A stretch of 64,000 nucleotides of DNA from Halorussus caseinilyticus (GCF_029338395.1 NZ_CP119809.1:2914001-2978000), one strand, 5' to 3'. Shown: positions 6,746-15,402, numbered from the stretch's first letter. Numbers and translations are program-made. The notes: generated by a model not told the origin, from the letters alone.

Positions 6746-8941
6746 TCACGGCGTCGGCGGCGCGCCGTCCCACGCGTCCTTGTCGCCGTAGAAGTTCAGC
6801 ATCGCAAACTTCAGTTTCTCGGCCTGCACGTCCAGCATCTCGGTGCGCTCCTCGGGCGGAAACGTCTCGCGGACGCTGTACTTGCCCATCTCCCGACGAC
6901 CCGCCTCGGTGTAGCGTTTGTCCACCAGCACGCGGACGCCGAAGTCGTCGGGCGACCGAATCACTCGGCCGAGCGCCTGTCTCGTCTTGCGAATCGTCGG
7001 AATCTCGACGGCGTACTCCCATCCGGAGTCGCGGCCCGAGCGGTCGGCGAAGGTCCGGTCGTAGGCCTCTTGAACGGCCTCCATCCGGTCGTCGAGGTGC
7101 GGGTAGGGGACGCCGACCACGACGACGGTCCGGGCCTCGTCGCCGTCGAAACTGACGCCCTCCGCCAGCGTCCCCCACAGCGAGGTGAACAGCGCGGCGT
7201 CGTCGTCCGCGACGAATCGCTGGCGGAGGTCCTCGACGGAGGTACCGGGTTCGTCCATCAGGAGCGTCGTTCCCGCACTACCGTCCCCGAACTCCCGCGA
7301 GAGGCGGTCGTAGTAGCGTTCGGCCTCGGCGTAACTCGGGAAGAACAGGAGGGCGTTGCCCGCCGTGAACTCTACAGCGTCCCGGAGGACGCCCGCGATG
7401 GCTTCTTGGGTATCGGGGTCGTTGCGCTCGCTGGAAAACAGCGCGGGCGTCTCCACCGCGAACGTCCGGCGGTTCTCCTCGGGGAACTGGAGACCGTAGG
7501 CGATTTCCACCGGGTCGTCCAGCCCCAACACGTCCGAAATCACGTCGAACGGCCGGAGGGTCGCGCTCATCAGCACCGTGGCGTACACCTCGCCGAAGAG
7601 GTCTTCCGTGACCTCCCGCGGGATGCAGGTGTAGAGTTCCGCCCGGCCGTACACCTCCTCGGTCGCCTCGTCGCGACGGACCGACACCACGGGGTACTGA
7701 CCTAACTCCGCGCTCTCGTCCATGAACGACTGGATGAACGTCGCCGCTTGCAGGGTCTGGCACTCTTGGCGCGTCGTGGACTCGCCGTTCTTGTAGGCCT
7801 CCTCGTACTCCTCGTCCAAGTCCCGGCCGAGGTGGACCGCGAGTTCCAACTCGGTGTCGATGCCCTTGCCGGTGTACTGCTGGAGGAAGTTGAGCGTCAG
7901 GTCGTCGCGCTTGTCGTCGTTCGAGATAGCCACGTCCTCCCAGTTGTCGCCGACCTGTTCCCGGTCGCCGAACCCGAAGGCGTCCTCGTAGGTCTCTTCG
8001 AGCGCCGCCCGGAACGCCGAGACGACGTTGTAAGCGGGTTCGGCCCGCGCGTCGTCGGAGTCCTGCAACTCGTCGAGCGCGGAGTCGAGGGTGTTTTCGG
8101 TCAGCGTCCGAGTCGCGTGTTCGCGGGCGGTGTCTTCGATGTTGTGGGCCTCGTCGAAGATGGCGATTACGTCCTCTGGGTCCCGGTCTAGCCACCGGAA
8201 GAACTGCTCGCGTATCATCGGGTCGAGCAGGTGATGGTAGTTGCACACCACCAAGTCCACGCCTTCCATCCCGTCTTTCAGGAGTTCGTAGCCACAGAGT
8301 TTCTGCTGTTCGGCGAACTCGTAGATGTCGTCGGGCGTGCGCACGTCGTCGTAGAGCCACGAGTAGAACTCGTCGTTGTCGCCGACGAGATTGTTGTAGT
8401 AGTACTCGCAGGTGTTCTGCTCCTCCAGACTCTCGACGCGCTCTTGGACCGACTGGAGTTCGTCCATGACGGCGCTCCGGGCGTCGGCGGCGCGCTCGTC
8501 GCCCTCCTGACTCGCTTCGAGCAGTTCCTCTTGGCGGTCCTCCAACTCTTCGAGGTCGCTCTCGGCGTCCACGACTTCGTAGGTGTTGTCCCGCAGAACC
8601 TGACACTCCTCGAAGCCCACGTCGATGTGACACATCGACCCCTTCCCCCGGAAGACCACGGCGCGAATCGGCTCTTCTTTCGTTATGGCCCGCGCGTCCG
8701 CCACGAATTGGCGCATCTGCTGGTGGACGTTGGTCGTGATGACCACCGTCTTGTCCTCCTCGCGGGCGTACTCCAGCGCGGGCACGAGCGACGAGAGGGT
8801 CTTGCCCGTCCCGCAGGCCCCCTCGAACAGCACGTCCTGCCCGCGGGCGAAGGCGTTGTAGATGCGGTCCATCGCCTCCTGCTGGTTGTCGTACGGCGCT
8901 TCGTAGGGAAAGAACCGCATGTACCCGTTCGTCTCTGCCAC
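6746..8941 (-). CDS. XPD/DinG-type (Rad3-related) superfamily 2 DNA helicase
   Basis: 731-residue ATP-dependent 5'-3' helicase of the Rad3/XPD/DinG family, probably in DNA repair. Walker A is GACGTGKT at 41-48, and the DEAH box (IFDEAHNIED) lies near 258. Four cysteines in MCHID, FEEC, NTCEYY and KLCGYE match the Fe-S cluster positions between motifs I and II. C-terminal motifs include LMSATLRP and the motif VI-like QALGRVIRSPDD. Translation starts at GTG 8941, with a TATA box (GAGTTTAAACG) centred 28 nt upstream. It is monocistronic. Confidence 0.92.
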   Translation of the reverse strand: MAETNGYMRFFPYEAPYDNQQEAMDRIYNAFARGQDVLFEGACGTGKTLSSLVPALEYAREEDKTVVITTNVHQQMRQFVADARAITKEEPIRAVVFRGKGSMCHIDVGFEECQVLRDNTYEVVDAESDLEELEDRQEELLEASQEGDERAADARSAVMDELQSVQERVESLEEQNTCEYYYNNLVGDNDEFYSWLYDDVRTPDDIYEFAEQQKLCGYELLKDGMEGVDLVVCNYHHLLDPMIREQFFRWLDRDPEDVIAIFDEAHNIEDTAREHATRTLTENTLDSALDELQDSDDARAEPAYNVVSAFRAALEETYEDAFGFGDREQVGDNWEDVAISNDDKRDDLTLNFLQQYTGKGIDTELELAVHLGRDLDEEYEEAYKNGESTTRQECQTLQAATFIQSFMDESAELGQYPVVSVRRDEATEEVYGRAELYTCIPREVTEDLFGEVYATVLMSATLRPFDVISDVLGLDDPVEIAYGLQFPEENRRTFAVETPALFSSERNDPDTQEAIAGVLRDAVEFTAGNALLFFPSYAEAERYYDRLSREFGDGSAGTTLLMDEPGTSVEDLRQRFVADDDAALFTSLWGTLAEGVSFDGDEARTVVVVGVPYPHLDDRMEAVQEAYDRTFADRSGRDSGWEYAVEIPTIRKTRQALGRVIRSPDDFGVRVLVDKRYTEAGRREMGKYSVRETFPPEERTEMLDVQAEKLKFAMLNFYGDKDAWDGAPPTP

Positions 8942-9004
8942 GGCAGGGGTTTGCTCGGCTTGACGTTTAAACTCTCGCTTGCGAGTGGAAGTGTCAAGGG
9001 AGGA

Positions 9005-9283
9005 TTAACCGAATCCGAACGGAACGTTGCCGTCGTTCGACTTCAGGAACTCCACTGCGTCCTCCTTACTCGTCAGTCGAATGTTGTCTCGACTGCCGCC
9101 GTAGCCCTCGATTGGGCTTTCAGGCTCACGAATCATCTCCCGAACGAGTTCCTTTCCTCGGCCCTGTTCGTGACTCGGGAGATACCGATTGACTGCGGTG
9201 TCAACTCGAATTTTGTGACTTCCGATGACCCTGTTGCGGAGGAGTTTTTCCACGATACGATTCTGGATATGCTTGTCTGTCAT
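9005..9283 (-). CDS. Uncharacterised small haloarchaeal protein, divergent from an HTH gene
   Basis: 92 residues, rich in basic residues at the N-terminus (VEKLLRNRVIGSHKIRVD) and ending KSNDGNVPFGFG. Predicted helices followed by a GYGGSRDNIRLT strand-turn could form a small winged-helix fold, but I cannot assign a family. The sequence is less GC-rich than its neighbours. It is divergent from the HTH gene at 9398 across a 114-bp AT-rich region, suggesting a regulatory pair. No signal peptide or membrane segment is seen. Confidence 0.65.
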   Translation of the reverse strand: MTDKHIQNRIVEKLLRNRVIGSHKIRVDTAVNRYLPSHEQGRGKELVREMIREPESPIEGYGGSRDNIRLTSKEDAVEFLKSNDGNVPFGFG

Positions 9284-9373
9284 TTTCGCATATCGTCACA
9301 ATCGACTCATCACCGATATTTAGTTGTGTTGTTTTGAAGCTACGAAGAAGTATTTTTAGGAAAACGCTTATGT

Positions 9374-9397
9374 AGGGTATGGGTTGAACCAATACCT
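9374..9397. promoter_or_regulatory. Inverted repeat abutting the HTH start codon, candidate operator
   Basis: TAGGGTATGGGTT and AACCAATACCTA form an imperfect palindrome directly before the ATG at 9398 and downstream of an AT-rich promoter (TTTTTAGG and CTTATG at 9352-9371). The position fits autoregulation by the HTH protein or control of the divergent gene. Binding is inferred. Confidence 0.45.
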
Positions 9398-9745
9398 ATG
9401 ACTGCGCTCGCACACACCGATGGTGGTGAAACCGATTCCTACGCCGACGACAGTCCCTTCGTCCACCTCTTCGGCCAACCGGCCCGGACCAAGATTCTGG
9501 CCGCGTTCGTGAGCGAACGCGGCCGCGACCTGAACGTGAGTTACGTCGCCGAACTTGCAGGAATCGCCAGAAGTACGGTCTACGACCATCTCGGCGACTT
9601 GCAGGACCTCGGCGTCATCGAACACACCCGCGACGTTGGCGGAAGTCCGATGTACCAACTAAACGAGGATAGCGAGATTGCGGAAGAACTCGTCCGATTG
9701 GAGGGCGTCACCCTTTCCCGACTCTTCGAGATGGACGACGAGTAG
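9398..9745 (+). CDS. Winged helix-turn-helix transcriptional regulator
   Basis: 115 residues. A winged HTH spans about 22-95: SPFVHLFGQPARTKIL, then recognition helix region AGIARSTVYDHLGDLQ, then wing VIEHTRDVGGSPMYQL. The acidic C-terminal helix (SRLFEMDDE) may dimerise. No ligand-binding domain is present. Its stop codon is directly followed by the convergent stop of the cation efflux gene. The divergent partner at 9005-9283 and the palindrome before its ATG suggest a self-regulated two-gene module. Confidence 0.85.
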   Translation: MTALAHTDGGETDSYADDSPFVHLFGQPARTKILAAFVSERGRDLNVSYVAELAGIARSTVYDHLGDLQDLGVIEHTRDVGGSPMYQLNEDSEIAEELVRLEGVTLSRLFEMDDE

Positions 9746-10720
9746 CTACCCCGCCGCCTCGCCCCGCCGACTCTGCCGCCCCTTCTCGGGTTCGATGTAC
9801 ACCTTGAACACGCTCTCGTTGGCTTCTATCAGCGCGTCCTCCAACTCGGTAATCTTCCGGTCCATCTCGGCCGTCGGAATACCCTTCTCGAAGGCGACAT
9901 CCGCAGTCACCAGCACGTTCTCCGGGCCGAAGATGACCGTCCGGAAGTCCACGATTCGGACCACGCCGTCCCACTCCTCGATGATGCGCCGGAGTTCCTG
10001 CTCCTCGGACTTCGGGAGACTCTCGCCGATGAGCAGGCGCTTGTTCTCCCACGCCAGCGCGACGGCGAAGCCCATCAGCATGAGACCGATTAGCAGGGCC
10101 GACACCGCGTCGTAGATGGGGTTGCCGGTGAACCGCGACACGAAGACGCCGAAGAGCGCTAACCCCGCCCCGGCCATGGCGATGGTGTCCTCGGTGAACG
10201 CGGTCAGCGTCGTCACGTTGCTTGTCTTCTTGAACGCCTCGACCAGTCCGGTCCACTCGTGTTCTTCGATGTCCTTTTTCATCCCGGCGTAGGCCTTCTT
10301 CAGCGCGTAGCTCTCGAAGGCAATTGCACCGAGGAGGACGCCGTAGTTGACCCAGACCGCCGGGAAGGTGGCTCCGAGGAGGGTCGCAGACCCCTGTTCG
10401 ACCGGATGAGGGTGCATGATTGCGTTGTAGCCGTGCTTGGCGCTCTCCCACCCCGCGATGCCGAACAGCAGGACGCTGACCAGAAAGCTGTAGAAGAACT
10501 CGGCTTTCCCGTAGCCGAATGGGTGGCCGCGGCTCGCGTCCCGGCCGCTGTACCGGAGACCGATGAGCAGGAACACCTGATTGCCGGTGTCGGACACGGA
10601 GTGATACGTCTCCGAGAGCATCGCCGCGCTCCCGGTCAGCAGGAATCCGACGAACTTCAGCACCGCGATTGCGCCATTAGCGATGAGCGCGGCGATAACG
10701 ACCGATTTGCTTTCCGCCAT
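9746..10720 (-). CDS. Cation diffusion facilitator (CDF) family transporter
   Basis: 324-residue membrane antiporter, probably for Zn or another divalent metal. Several transmembrane helices lie in residues 8-215, followed by a cytoplasmic domain. The first metal motif is MLSETYHSVSD, with Glu where many CDFs have Asp. The second site reads FTEDTIAMAG, that is Glu-Asp instead of HxxxD, which recalls the ZnT9-like branch. ATG 10720 is chosen over the upstream in-frame ATG because TTTCTTATCC sits about 27 nt before it. The 3' end abuts the convergent HTH gene. Confidence 0.88.
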   Translation of the reverse strand: MAESKSVVIAALIANGAIAVLKFVGFLLTGSAAMLSETYHSVSDTGNQVFLLIGLRYSGRDASRGHPFGYGKAEFFYSFLVSVLLFGIAGWESAKHGYNAIMHPHPVEQGSATLLGATFPAVWVNYGVLLGAIAFESYALKKAYAGMKKDIEEHEWTGLVEAFKKTSNVTTLTAFTEDTIAMAGAGLALFGVFVSRFTGNPIYDAVSALLIGLMLMGFAVALAWENKRLLIGESLPKSEEQELRRIIEEWDGVVRIVDFRTVIFGPENVLVTADVAFEKGIPTAEMDRKITELEDALIEANESVFKVYIEPEKGRQSRRGEAAG

Positions 10721-10801
10721 TGACCTACCCTTCTCGGCCACCGGATAAGAAAGTGCTTGCAAGCGGAACGCTCACGAACCCGGCGTCCCTACGCCGAAGC
10801 G

Positions 10802-11317
10802 ATGATAACCGTCCTCTCGGACACGCACAGTCGGTCGGGCCACGAACTGACGGGGCGAGCGAGAGAAGCCGTCAAGGAGGCCGAAGTCGTCGTCCACGCC
10901 GGGGACTTCACCAACGAGACGGTCCTCGACGCCTTCGAGTCGGTCGCTGACCGACTCGAAGGCGTCTACGGCAACAACGCGACTCCCGGAGTCCGCGACC
11001 GACTCCCGCCCGAGCGAACCTTCGAAGTCGAAGGCGTCCGGTTCGTCCTGACCCACGGCGACGACCGGAGCGCGACCGGTCTCTCGCTTCTGGGTCGCCA
11101 GCAGGCCGCCGACGTGGTGGTGTTCGGCCACTCCCACCGCCACGCGGCCAGCGCGGGCGACGACGTTCTCCTGCTCAATCCCGGCAGTCACGCTCAGCCT
11201 CGCGGCGGCGTCCCGACCCACGCGGAACTCCGGCCGGTCGAAGGTGACGGGCCGACGCTCGCGGGCGAGATTCGCCACCGCGACGGGTCGGTCCTCGAAA
11301 CGTTCGAAGTCGCGTGA
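10802..11317 (+). CDS. YfcE/MJ0936-type metallophosphoesterase
   Basis: 171-residue metal-dependent phosphodiesterase. The five calcineurin-like motifs are visible: LSDTHS at 4-9, HAGDF near 37, YGNN near 59, THGDD near 84 and FGHSHRH near 109. ATG 10802 begins directly with MITVLSDTHS; the frame is open upstream but that stretch does not resemble the family. It is transcribed divergently from the CDF gene. The natural substrate is unknown. Confidence 0.88.
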   Translation: MITVLSDTHSRSGHELTGRAREAVKEAEVVVHAGDFTNETVLDAFESVADRLEGVYGNNATPGVRDRLPPERTFEVEGVRFVLTHGDDRSATGLSLLGRQQAADVVVFGHSHRHAASAGDDVLLLNPGSHAQPRGGVPTHAELRPVEGDGPTLAGEIRHRDGSVLETFEVA

Positions 11318-11501
11318 CGAGCGTCCGAAGAAACAGAACTGCGGTCTCGCCCCGAGGCGAGAACGGAGTACGACGGTGGTGGAGGGCCGAAGCGGGGCGG
11401 TACACTACTGCCTACGTTCGACTATCTCAAATAGTTCCCGTAAGCTCAAAAACTCGTTTTAGTTACCGCCGACGAATCGTCGGTTCCGCCCCGTCAGTCG
11501 C

Positions 11502-12146
11502 TCACGCACTCCGATTCGCGTAGTACCACCACGCGAATCCGAGCGCGAGGACGAGTGCACCGCCCGCGAAGAAGAGGACGCCCGGCGGAATCGCGTTGGC
11601 CGCGGCGTCCGTGGTCTGCTGGACCGCATCCGTGGACTGCACCGACATCCCGCCGCCGTCGCCGCGGGTCTCGGCGCTCTCGCCGCCGCCGAACAGCGTC
11701 GCGAGTCCGTCGCCGAAGACCTGCTGGACTGCGAGACTCAGGAGACCGAGCGCGCCGAACGCGCCGAGCAACCGGGAGAGCGCGGCCTTGAGTCCGGTCG
11801 TCTTCTCCTCGTTCCCGGCGAACACGACCAGCGGTCGGTCGGCGGGCGCGTACACCTTCATCTCGCGGCCCTTCTCGGAGTACACGGTGTCCACGACCTG
11901 TATCACGTCGGCGTCTTCGAGGTTGCCGAGGTGGTACTGGGCGTTCTGGAGCGAGGTGTCGATGGTCTCGGCGAGGTCGGAGGGGGTCGCGGGGTCGTCG
12001 TGGAGGGCCGCCAGCAACTCTCGGGCCGTCTCCGAGGAGAGTGCCCCGAGAAGGTCGTCGGCGTCGTCGCTATCGACGCCGACGACCCGCGGTTCGGCCG
12101 ACTGCGGGGCCGTCGCGTCCGACGTGGAGGGCAGGAGGTCAGCCAT
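11502..12146 (-). CDS. ArsR-like winged-helix protein with C-terminal membrane segments
   Basis: 214 residues. Residues 25-110 form a winged HTH (LLGALSSETARELLAALHDD, then SLQNAQYHLGNLEDADVIQ). After a VYAPADRPLVVFAG strand come two hydrophobic segments at about 128-150 and 188-210, and the protein ends in WWYYANRSA. It may be a membrane-tethered regulator, a type common in haloarchaea. ATG 12146 is taken as start, with AAAGTTCATG about 27 nt upstream as a possible promoter. The 184-bp gap to the phosphodiesterase gene shows no gene. Confidence 0.8.
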   Translation of the reverse strand: MADLLPSTSDATAPQSAEPRVVGVDSDDADDLLGALSSETARELLAALHDDPATPSDLAETIDTSLQNAQYHLGNLEDADVIQVVDTVYSEKGREMKVYAPADRPLVVFAGNEEKTTGLKAALSRLLGAFGALGLLSLAVQQVFGDGLATLFGGGESAETRGDGGGMSVQSTDAVQQTTDAAANAIPPGVLFFAGGALVLALGFAWWYYANRSA

Positions 12147-12238
12147 AAGTTCGCATTGCGACCCTGCTCCCATGAACTTTACCACCATTTCCGGCGGGCG
12201 TCGAAACGAATTTGTTGGGTGAACGGCAATGGCGATAC

Positions 12239-12373
12239 ATGGCATCAGTGTTCAACGACCCGCTCGTCCTCGGCTTTCTGGCCGTCCTGCTCGGGTTCGT
12301 TCTCTTCATGTATCTGTTCATCCGGCGAACAATCACCGGGTTCCGCGAGGGCGTTCAAAACGGCCGACAGTAG
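12239..12373 (+). CDS. Small single-pass membrane protein (44 aa)
   Basis: The frame runs from ATG 12239 to TAG 12371-12373. It begins MASVFNDPLVLGF, followed by a single hydrophobic helix and a basic, amphipathic tail ending EGVQNGRQ. The composition (one clean transmembrane segment followed by RR) looks like a real haloarchaeal microprotein. It is divergent from the HTH-membrane gene and ends 10 nt before the convergent aldolase stop. No function is known to me. Confidence 0.6.
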   Translation: MASVFNDPLVLGFLAVLLGFVLFMYLFIRRTITGFREGVQNGRQ

Positions 12374-12383
12374 TCGGCGTCCG

Positions 12384-13406
12384 CTACTCGTCGAGAGCGT
12401 CGGCGACTCGCTCGGCGGCCGTCTCCACGTCGTCGCGGTCCACGTCCCAGTGCGTGCAGAACCGCGCGACGTGCGTGTCGAACTGGGTACCGCGGACGCC
12501 AACGTCCTCGCAGGCGTCTAGGAACTCGTCGGCGAGCAGGTCCGCGCCCTCGGTGTTCACGAGAACGATGTTGGTCTCGGGGTCCTGCACGTCGAGTCCG
12601 TCCACGTCCGCGAGTCGCTCGGCCAGCACGCGGGCGTTCTCGTGGTCGTCGGCGAGTCGTTCGACGTTTTCGAGCGCGAGTCGGCCCGGCCCGGCAATCA
12701 TCCCGGCTTGGCGCATCCCGCCGCCGAACAGTTTCCGGTTGCGCCGAGCGCGGGCGACGAACTCCTCGCTCCCGGCCAACATCGAACCGACCGGCGCACC
12801 CAGACCCTTCGAGAGGCAGAACATGACCGAATCGACACTCTCGGTCATTCGGTCGGCGGACACGTCCTGCGCGACGGCGGCGTTGAACACCCGCGCGCCG
12901 TCTAAGTGGACCGGAACCCCGAGTTCGCGGGCGGCCTCGGCCGCGGCGTCGATTTTCTCGGGCGCGACGGCGACCCCGCCCTTGCTGTTGTGACTGTTTT
13001 CGAGGGTGAGGAGACCGGTCCCGGGCCGGTGGGCGTCTTCCTCGACGTAGCCCTCTCGGACCTGTTCGGGCGTCGGGATTCCGCGCTCGCCGCCGTCGAG
13101 CGTCCGAACCTGAAGGCTCGACAACTGGGCGAGACCACCGAGTTCCCACTTGAAGACGTGGCTCTCGCGCTCCACGAGGACTTCCTGACCGCGGTCGGTG
13201 TGGGTCCGAACCGCGACCTGATTGCCCATCGTGCCGGTCGGCACGTAGAGAGCGTCCTCCATACCCACGAGGTCGGCGGCCTCGGCCTCCAACTGGTTGA
13301 CGGTCGGGTCCTCGCCGTACACGTCGTCGCCCACTTCGGCGTCGCGGGCGGCCTCGCGCATCGCGTCGTCGGGTTTCGTCACGGTGTCGCTCCGGAGGTC
13401 TATCAT
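12384..13406 (-). CDS. ltaE: Low-specificity L-threonine aldolase family (PLP) enzyme
   Basis: 340-residue fold-type I PLP enzyme that splits L-threonine or allo-threonine into glycine and acetaldehyde. It starts MIDLRSDTVTKPD, carries VPTGTMGNQ, the Asp pair in VHLDGARVFNA, and the PLP-Lys motif CLSKGLGAPVGSM. ATG 13406 matches the family start; the much longer open frame upstream is an artefact of antisense GC-rich DNA. It is divergent from the aminopeptidase gene. Confidence 0.92.
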   Translation of the reverse strand: MIDLRSDTVTKPDDAMREAARDAEVGDDVYGEDPTVNQLEAEAADLVGMEDALYVPTGTMGNQVAVRTHTDRGQEVLVERESHVFKWELGGLAQLSSLQVRTLDGGERGIPTPEQVREGYVEEDAHRPGTGLLTLENSHNSKGGVAVAPEKIDAAAEAARELGVPVHLDGARVFNAAVAQDVSADRMTESVDSVMFCLSKGLGAPVGSMLAGSEEFVARARRNRKLFGGGMRQAGMIAGPGRLALENVERLADDHENARVLAERLADVDGLDVQDPETNIVLVNTEGADLLADEFLDACEDVGVRGTQFDTHVARFCTHWDVDRDDVETAAERVADALDE

Positions 13407-13532
13407 GCCCGTTGGTTGTGTGCCGCCCGTGATATACTCCGCGGTGGCGGCGAACCGCCGTGACGCCCGCCGAACGTCGGGACCCCTCGGAATACCGAAA
13501 GGCGTTTCCCCTCTTCGGCAACACTTGCGCGT

Positions 13533-14627
13533 ATGGATTCCAGAGTCAGGGACCACGCGGAAATCGTCGTAGACCACTCCACCGAAATCGAACCCGGCGA
13601 TAACGTCGTCGTCAGCGCCCCGCCCGCGGGCGAAGACCTGACGCTCGCGCTCTGCGAGGTCATCGGAGAGCGCGGCGCGTATCCCCTCCACGTCGCCGGG
13701 CGCAAGGACGAGACTCGGACGAAGTTCCTGCGGGCAGTCGCCGCAGACGACATGGACGCCCCCGACCACGAACTCGCGCTGGCGGAGGCGGCCGACGTGT
13801 GGATTCACGTCCGCGCCCACGACAACGTTGCCGAACTGAGCGCGATTTCCAGCGAAACGATGTCGGCGTTCCGGAAGGCCCAACTTCCCGTCCGGGAGGA
13901 GATTCTCGACACGCGGTGGGTCCTCACCCAGTACCCCTCCCCCGCCGACGCCCAGAACGCCGAGATGGGGACCGACGAGTACGAGGAGTTCGTCTGGTCG
14001 GCCATCGGGAAAGACTGGGAGGCCCAGCGAGAACACCAAGAGCAGATGGTCGAAATCCTCGACGCGGGCGAGGAAGTCCACATCGTCTCGGGCGACACCA
14101 CCGACCTCACGATGAGCATCGAGGGAATGACCACCATCAACGACCACGCGAAGAACAACCTCCCCGGCGGCGAGGTGTTCACCGCGCCGGTCGCCGATTC
14201 GGTCGAGGGCGAAGTTCTCTTCGACAAACCGCTCATCCACGAGGGCCACGAGGTCAACGACGGCTACCTCCGATTCGAAGGCGGCGAAGTGGTCGAGTAC
14301 AGCGCCAGCAAGAACGAGGACGTACTCGGCGAAGTCCTCAACACCGACGAGGGTGCCCGCCGACTCGGTGAACTCGGCATCGGGATGAACCGCGACATCG
14401 ACCAGTTCACCTACAACATGCTCTTCGACGAGAAGATGGGCGATACGGTCCACCTCGCGGTGGGTCGGGCCTACGAGGAGTGCCTGCCCGAGGGCGAGGA
14501 AGGCAACCAGAGCGCGGTCCACGTAGACATGATTGTGGACATGGCCGAAGACTCGTTCATCGAAGTGGATGGCGAAATCGTCCAGCGCAACGGCACGTTC
14601 AAGTTCGAGGACGGCTTCGAGGGATAG
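13533..14627 (+). CDS. M29-family (thermophilic) aminopeptidase
   Basis: 364-residue cytosolic metallo-aminopeptidase of the AmpS/PepS type. Late motifs include EGHEVNDGYLRFEGGE, a Tyr/Asn-rich segment around DQFTYNMLFDEK, and metal ligands near HLAVGRAYEEC and HVDMIVDMAED. Full family length. Its last codons (EDGFEG plus stop) form the start of a 98-bp unit repeated almost three times downstream, so two extra copies of the 3' end follow the gene. Confidence 0.9.
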   Translation: MDSRVRDHAEIVVDHSTEIEPGDNVVVSAPPAGEDLTLALCEVIGERGAYPLHVAGRKDETRTKFLRAVAADDMDAPDHELALAEAADVWIHVRAHDNVAELSAISSETMSAFRKAQLPVREEILDTRWVLTQYPSPADAQNAEMGTDEYEEFVWSAIGKDWEAQREHQEQMVEILDAGEEVHIVSGDTTDLTMSIEGMTTINDHAKNNLPGGEVFTAPVADSVEGEVLFDKPLIHEGHEVNDGYLRFEGGEVVEYSASKNEDVLGEVLNTDEGARRLGELGIGMNRDIDQFTYNMLFDEKMGDTVHLAVGRAYEECLPEGEEGNQSAVHVDMIVDMAEDSFIEVDGEIVQRNGTFKFEDGFEG

Positions 14628-14888
14628 CGTCCTTTTTGGTCCAGCTTTTTGCGAGGCGACGAGCGAGCCGAGCGAGCGAAGTCGGCGATGGAAAAAGGTG
14701 GTCGCAGGACGGCTTCGAGGGATAGCGTCCTTTTTGGTCCAGCTTTTTGCGAGGCGACGAGCGAGCCGAGCGAGCGAAGTCGGCGATGGAAAAAGGTGGT
14801 CGCAGGACGGCTTCGAGGGATAGCGTCCTTTTTGGTCCAGCTTTTTGCGAGGCGACGAGCGAGCCGAGCGAGCGAAGTCGGCGATGGA
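14608..14888 (+). repeat. 98-bp tandem array (2.9 copies) of the aminopeptidase 3' end and terminator
   Basis: Copies begin at 14608, 14706 and 14804. Each has AGGACGGCTTCGAGGGATAG (the aminopeptidase C-terminal codons and stop), then TTTTTGGTCCAGCTTTTT and a GAGCGAGCCGAGCGAGCG stretch. The first two also carry GGAAAAAGGTGGTCGC; the third diverges after GCGATGGA. The units look identical by eye, which indicates recent duplication. TTTTTGGTCCAG also occurs near other gene ends here, so each unit probably carries a terminator. Apart from the promoter of the next gene, nothing else is seen in the gap. Confidence 0.92.
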
Positions 14889-14985
14889 TTCGCCGTCGGT
14901 TCTAATTTCATTTGGCCGCCGCGCTCGGCACCCCGGCGTTTTCGTCCACTGGGGCCACAAGATTTCTCTATTTACCTTACATTGC

Positions 14986-14995
14986 AATTTAAGTG
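14986..14995 (+). promoter_or_regulatory. TATA box of the zinc-ribbon gene
   Basis: AATTTAAGTG is centred 28 nt before GTG 15019 and decides the start of that short gene, which would then be leaderless. Confidence 0.55.
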
Positions 14996-15018
14996 TTTGG
15001 GCCATTCATCTATCTTCC

Positions 15019-15168
15019 GTGACCAAAGTACCGTGTCCCGACTGTGGTCGCAGTATCGCAATGCACGAACTCGAAACACGAACCGTTGCCCAGCGCAACG
15101 ACTTCCAGACGAACTATCGCTGTCCGTTCTGCCGGTCCGACATCAACGATGTCGGCGACCTCTTCTGA
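15019..15168 (+). CDS. Small zinc-ribbon protein (49 aa)
   Basis: Begins at GTG (MTKVPCPDCGRSIAMHE) and ends SDINDVGDLF. The CPDC and CPFC pairs, about 30 residues apart, form a four-Cys zinc ribbon. A TATA box 28 nt upstream supports this start rather than the longer open frame that reads back into the tandem repeats. Such minimal zinc ribbons are frequent in haloarchaea and may bind nucleic acid or proteins. The function is unknown. Confidence 0.75.
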   Translation: MTKVPCPDCGRSIAMHELETRTVAQRNDFQTNYRCPFCRSDINDVGDLF

Positions 15169-15302
15169 GTAGTGGTCGGTCTCTCTATTCTTGGTGACGA
15201 CGGCGGCCGATTGCCGACGACTCGGTAGCGGGGCGTGAGACGGCCGTGGACTCGAACCGGAATCGCTTGGACGGACGAGTTCGCCGGTCGCGGCAGAATC
15301 AG

Positions 15303-15324
15303 CGGGCACGATGGGATTTGAACC
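15303..15324 (-). repeat. Duplicate of the tRNA-Arg 3' end (att-like scar)
   Basis: These 22 bp repeat exactly the 3' terminus of the intact tRNA-Arg gene at 15433-15454, including the discriminator base. The flanking bases do not fold into a tRNA: the T-stem partner and the 5' half are missing. Exact 3'-end copies are the usual attachment-site footprint of tRNA-targeting integrases. The 108 bp between the copies encode no integrase. Confidence 0.7.
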
Positions 15325-15370
15325 GGACCGAGACGGTCCGGGCGTGCGGCCTCCGGCCGTTCCGGGCGTG

Positions 15371-15402
15371 CGACTCGCAGGGTTCAAATCCCCTTTCGCG
15401 CC
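15371..15402 (+). pseudogene. tRNA-like 3' fragment
   Basis: Plus-strand GACTCGCAGGGTTCAAATCC followed by CCTTTCGCGCC resembles the variable-arm end, T-arm and acceptor strand of a class II (Ser/Leu-like) tRNA. Only three T-stem pairs form, and no matching 5' acceptor GGCGCG lies upstream. A weaker T-arm-like string occurs on the minus strand near 15250. I read these as decayed tRNA remnants. Confidence 0.4.

Noticed and set aside
12384-15005. 873-codon minus-strand frame extending threonine aldolase upstream
   Set aside because: The extension runs antisense through the aminopeptidase and the 98-bp repeats; the aldolase start at 13406 fits its family.
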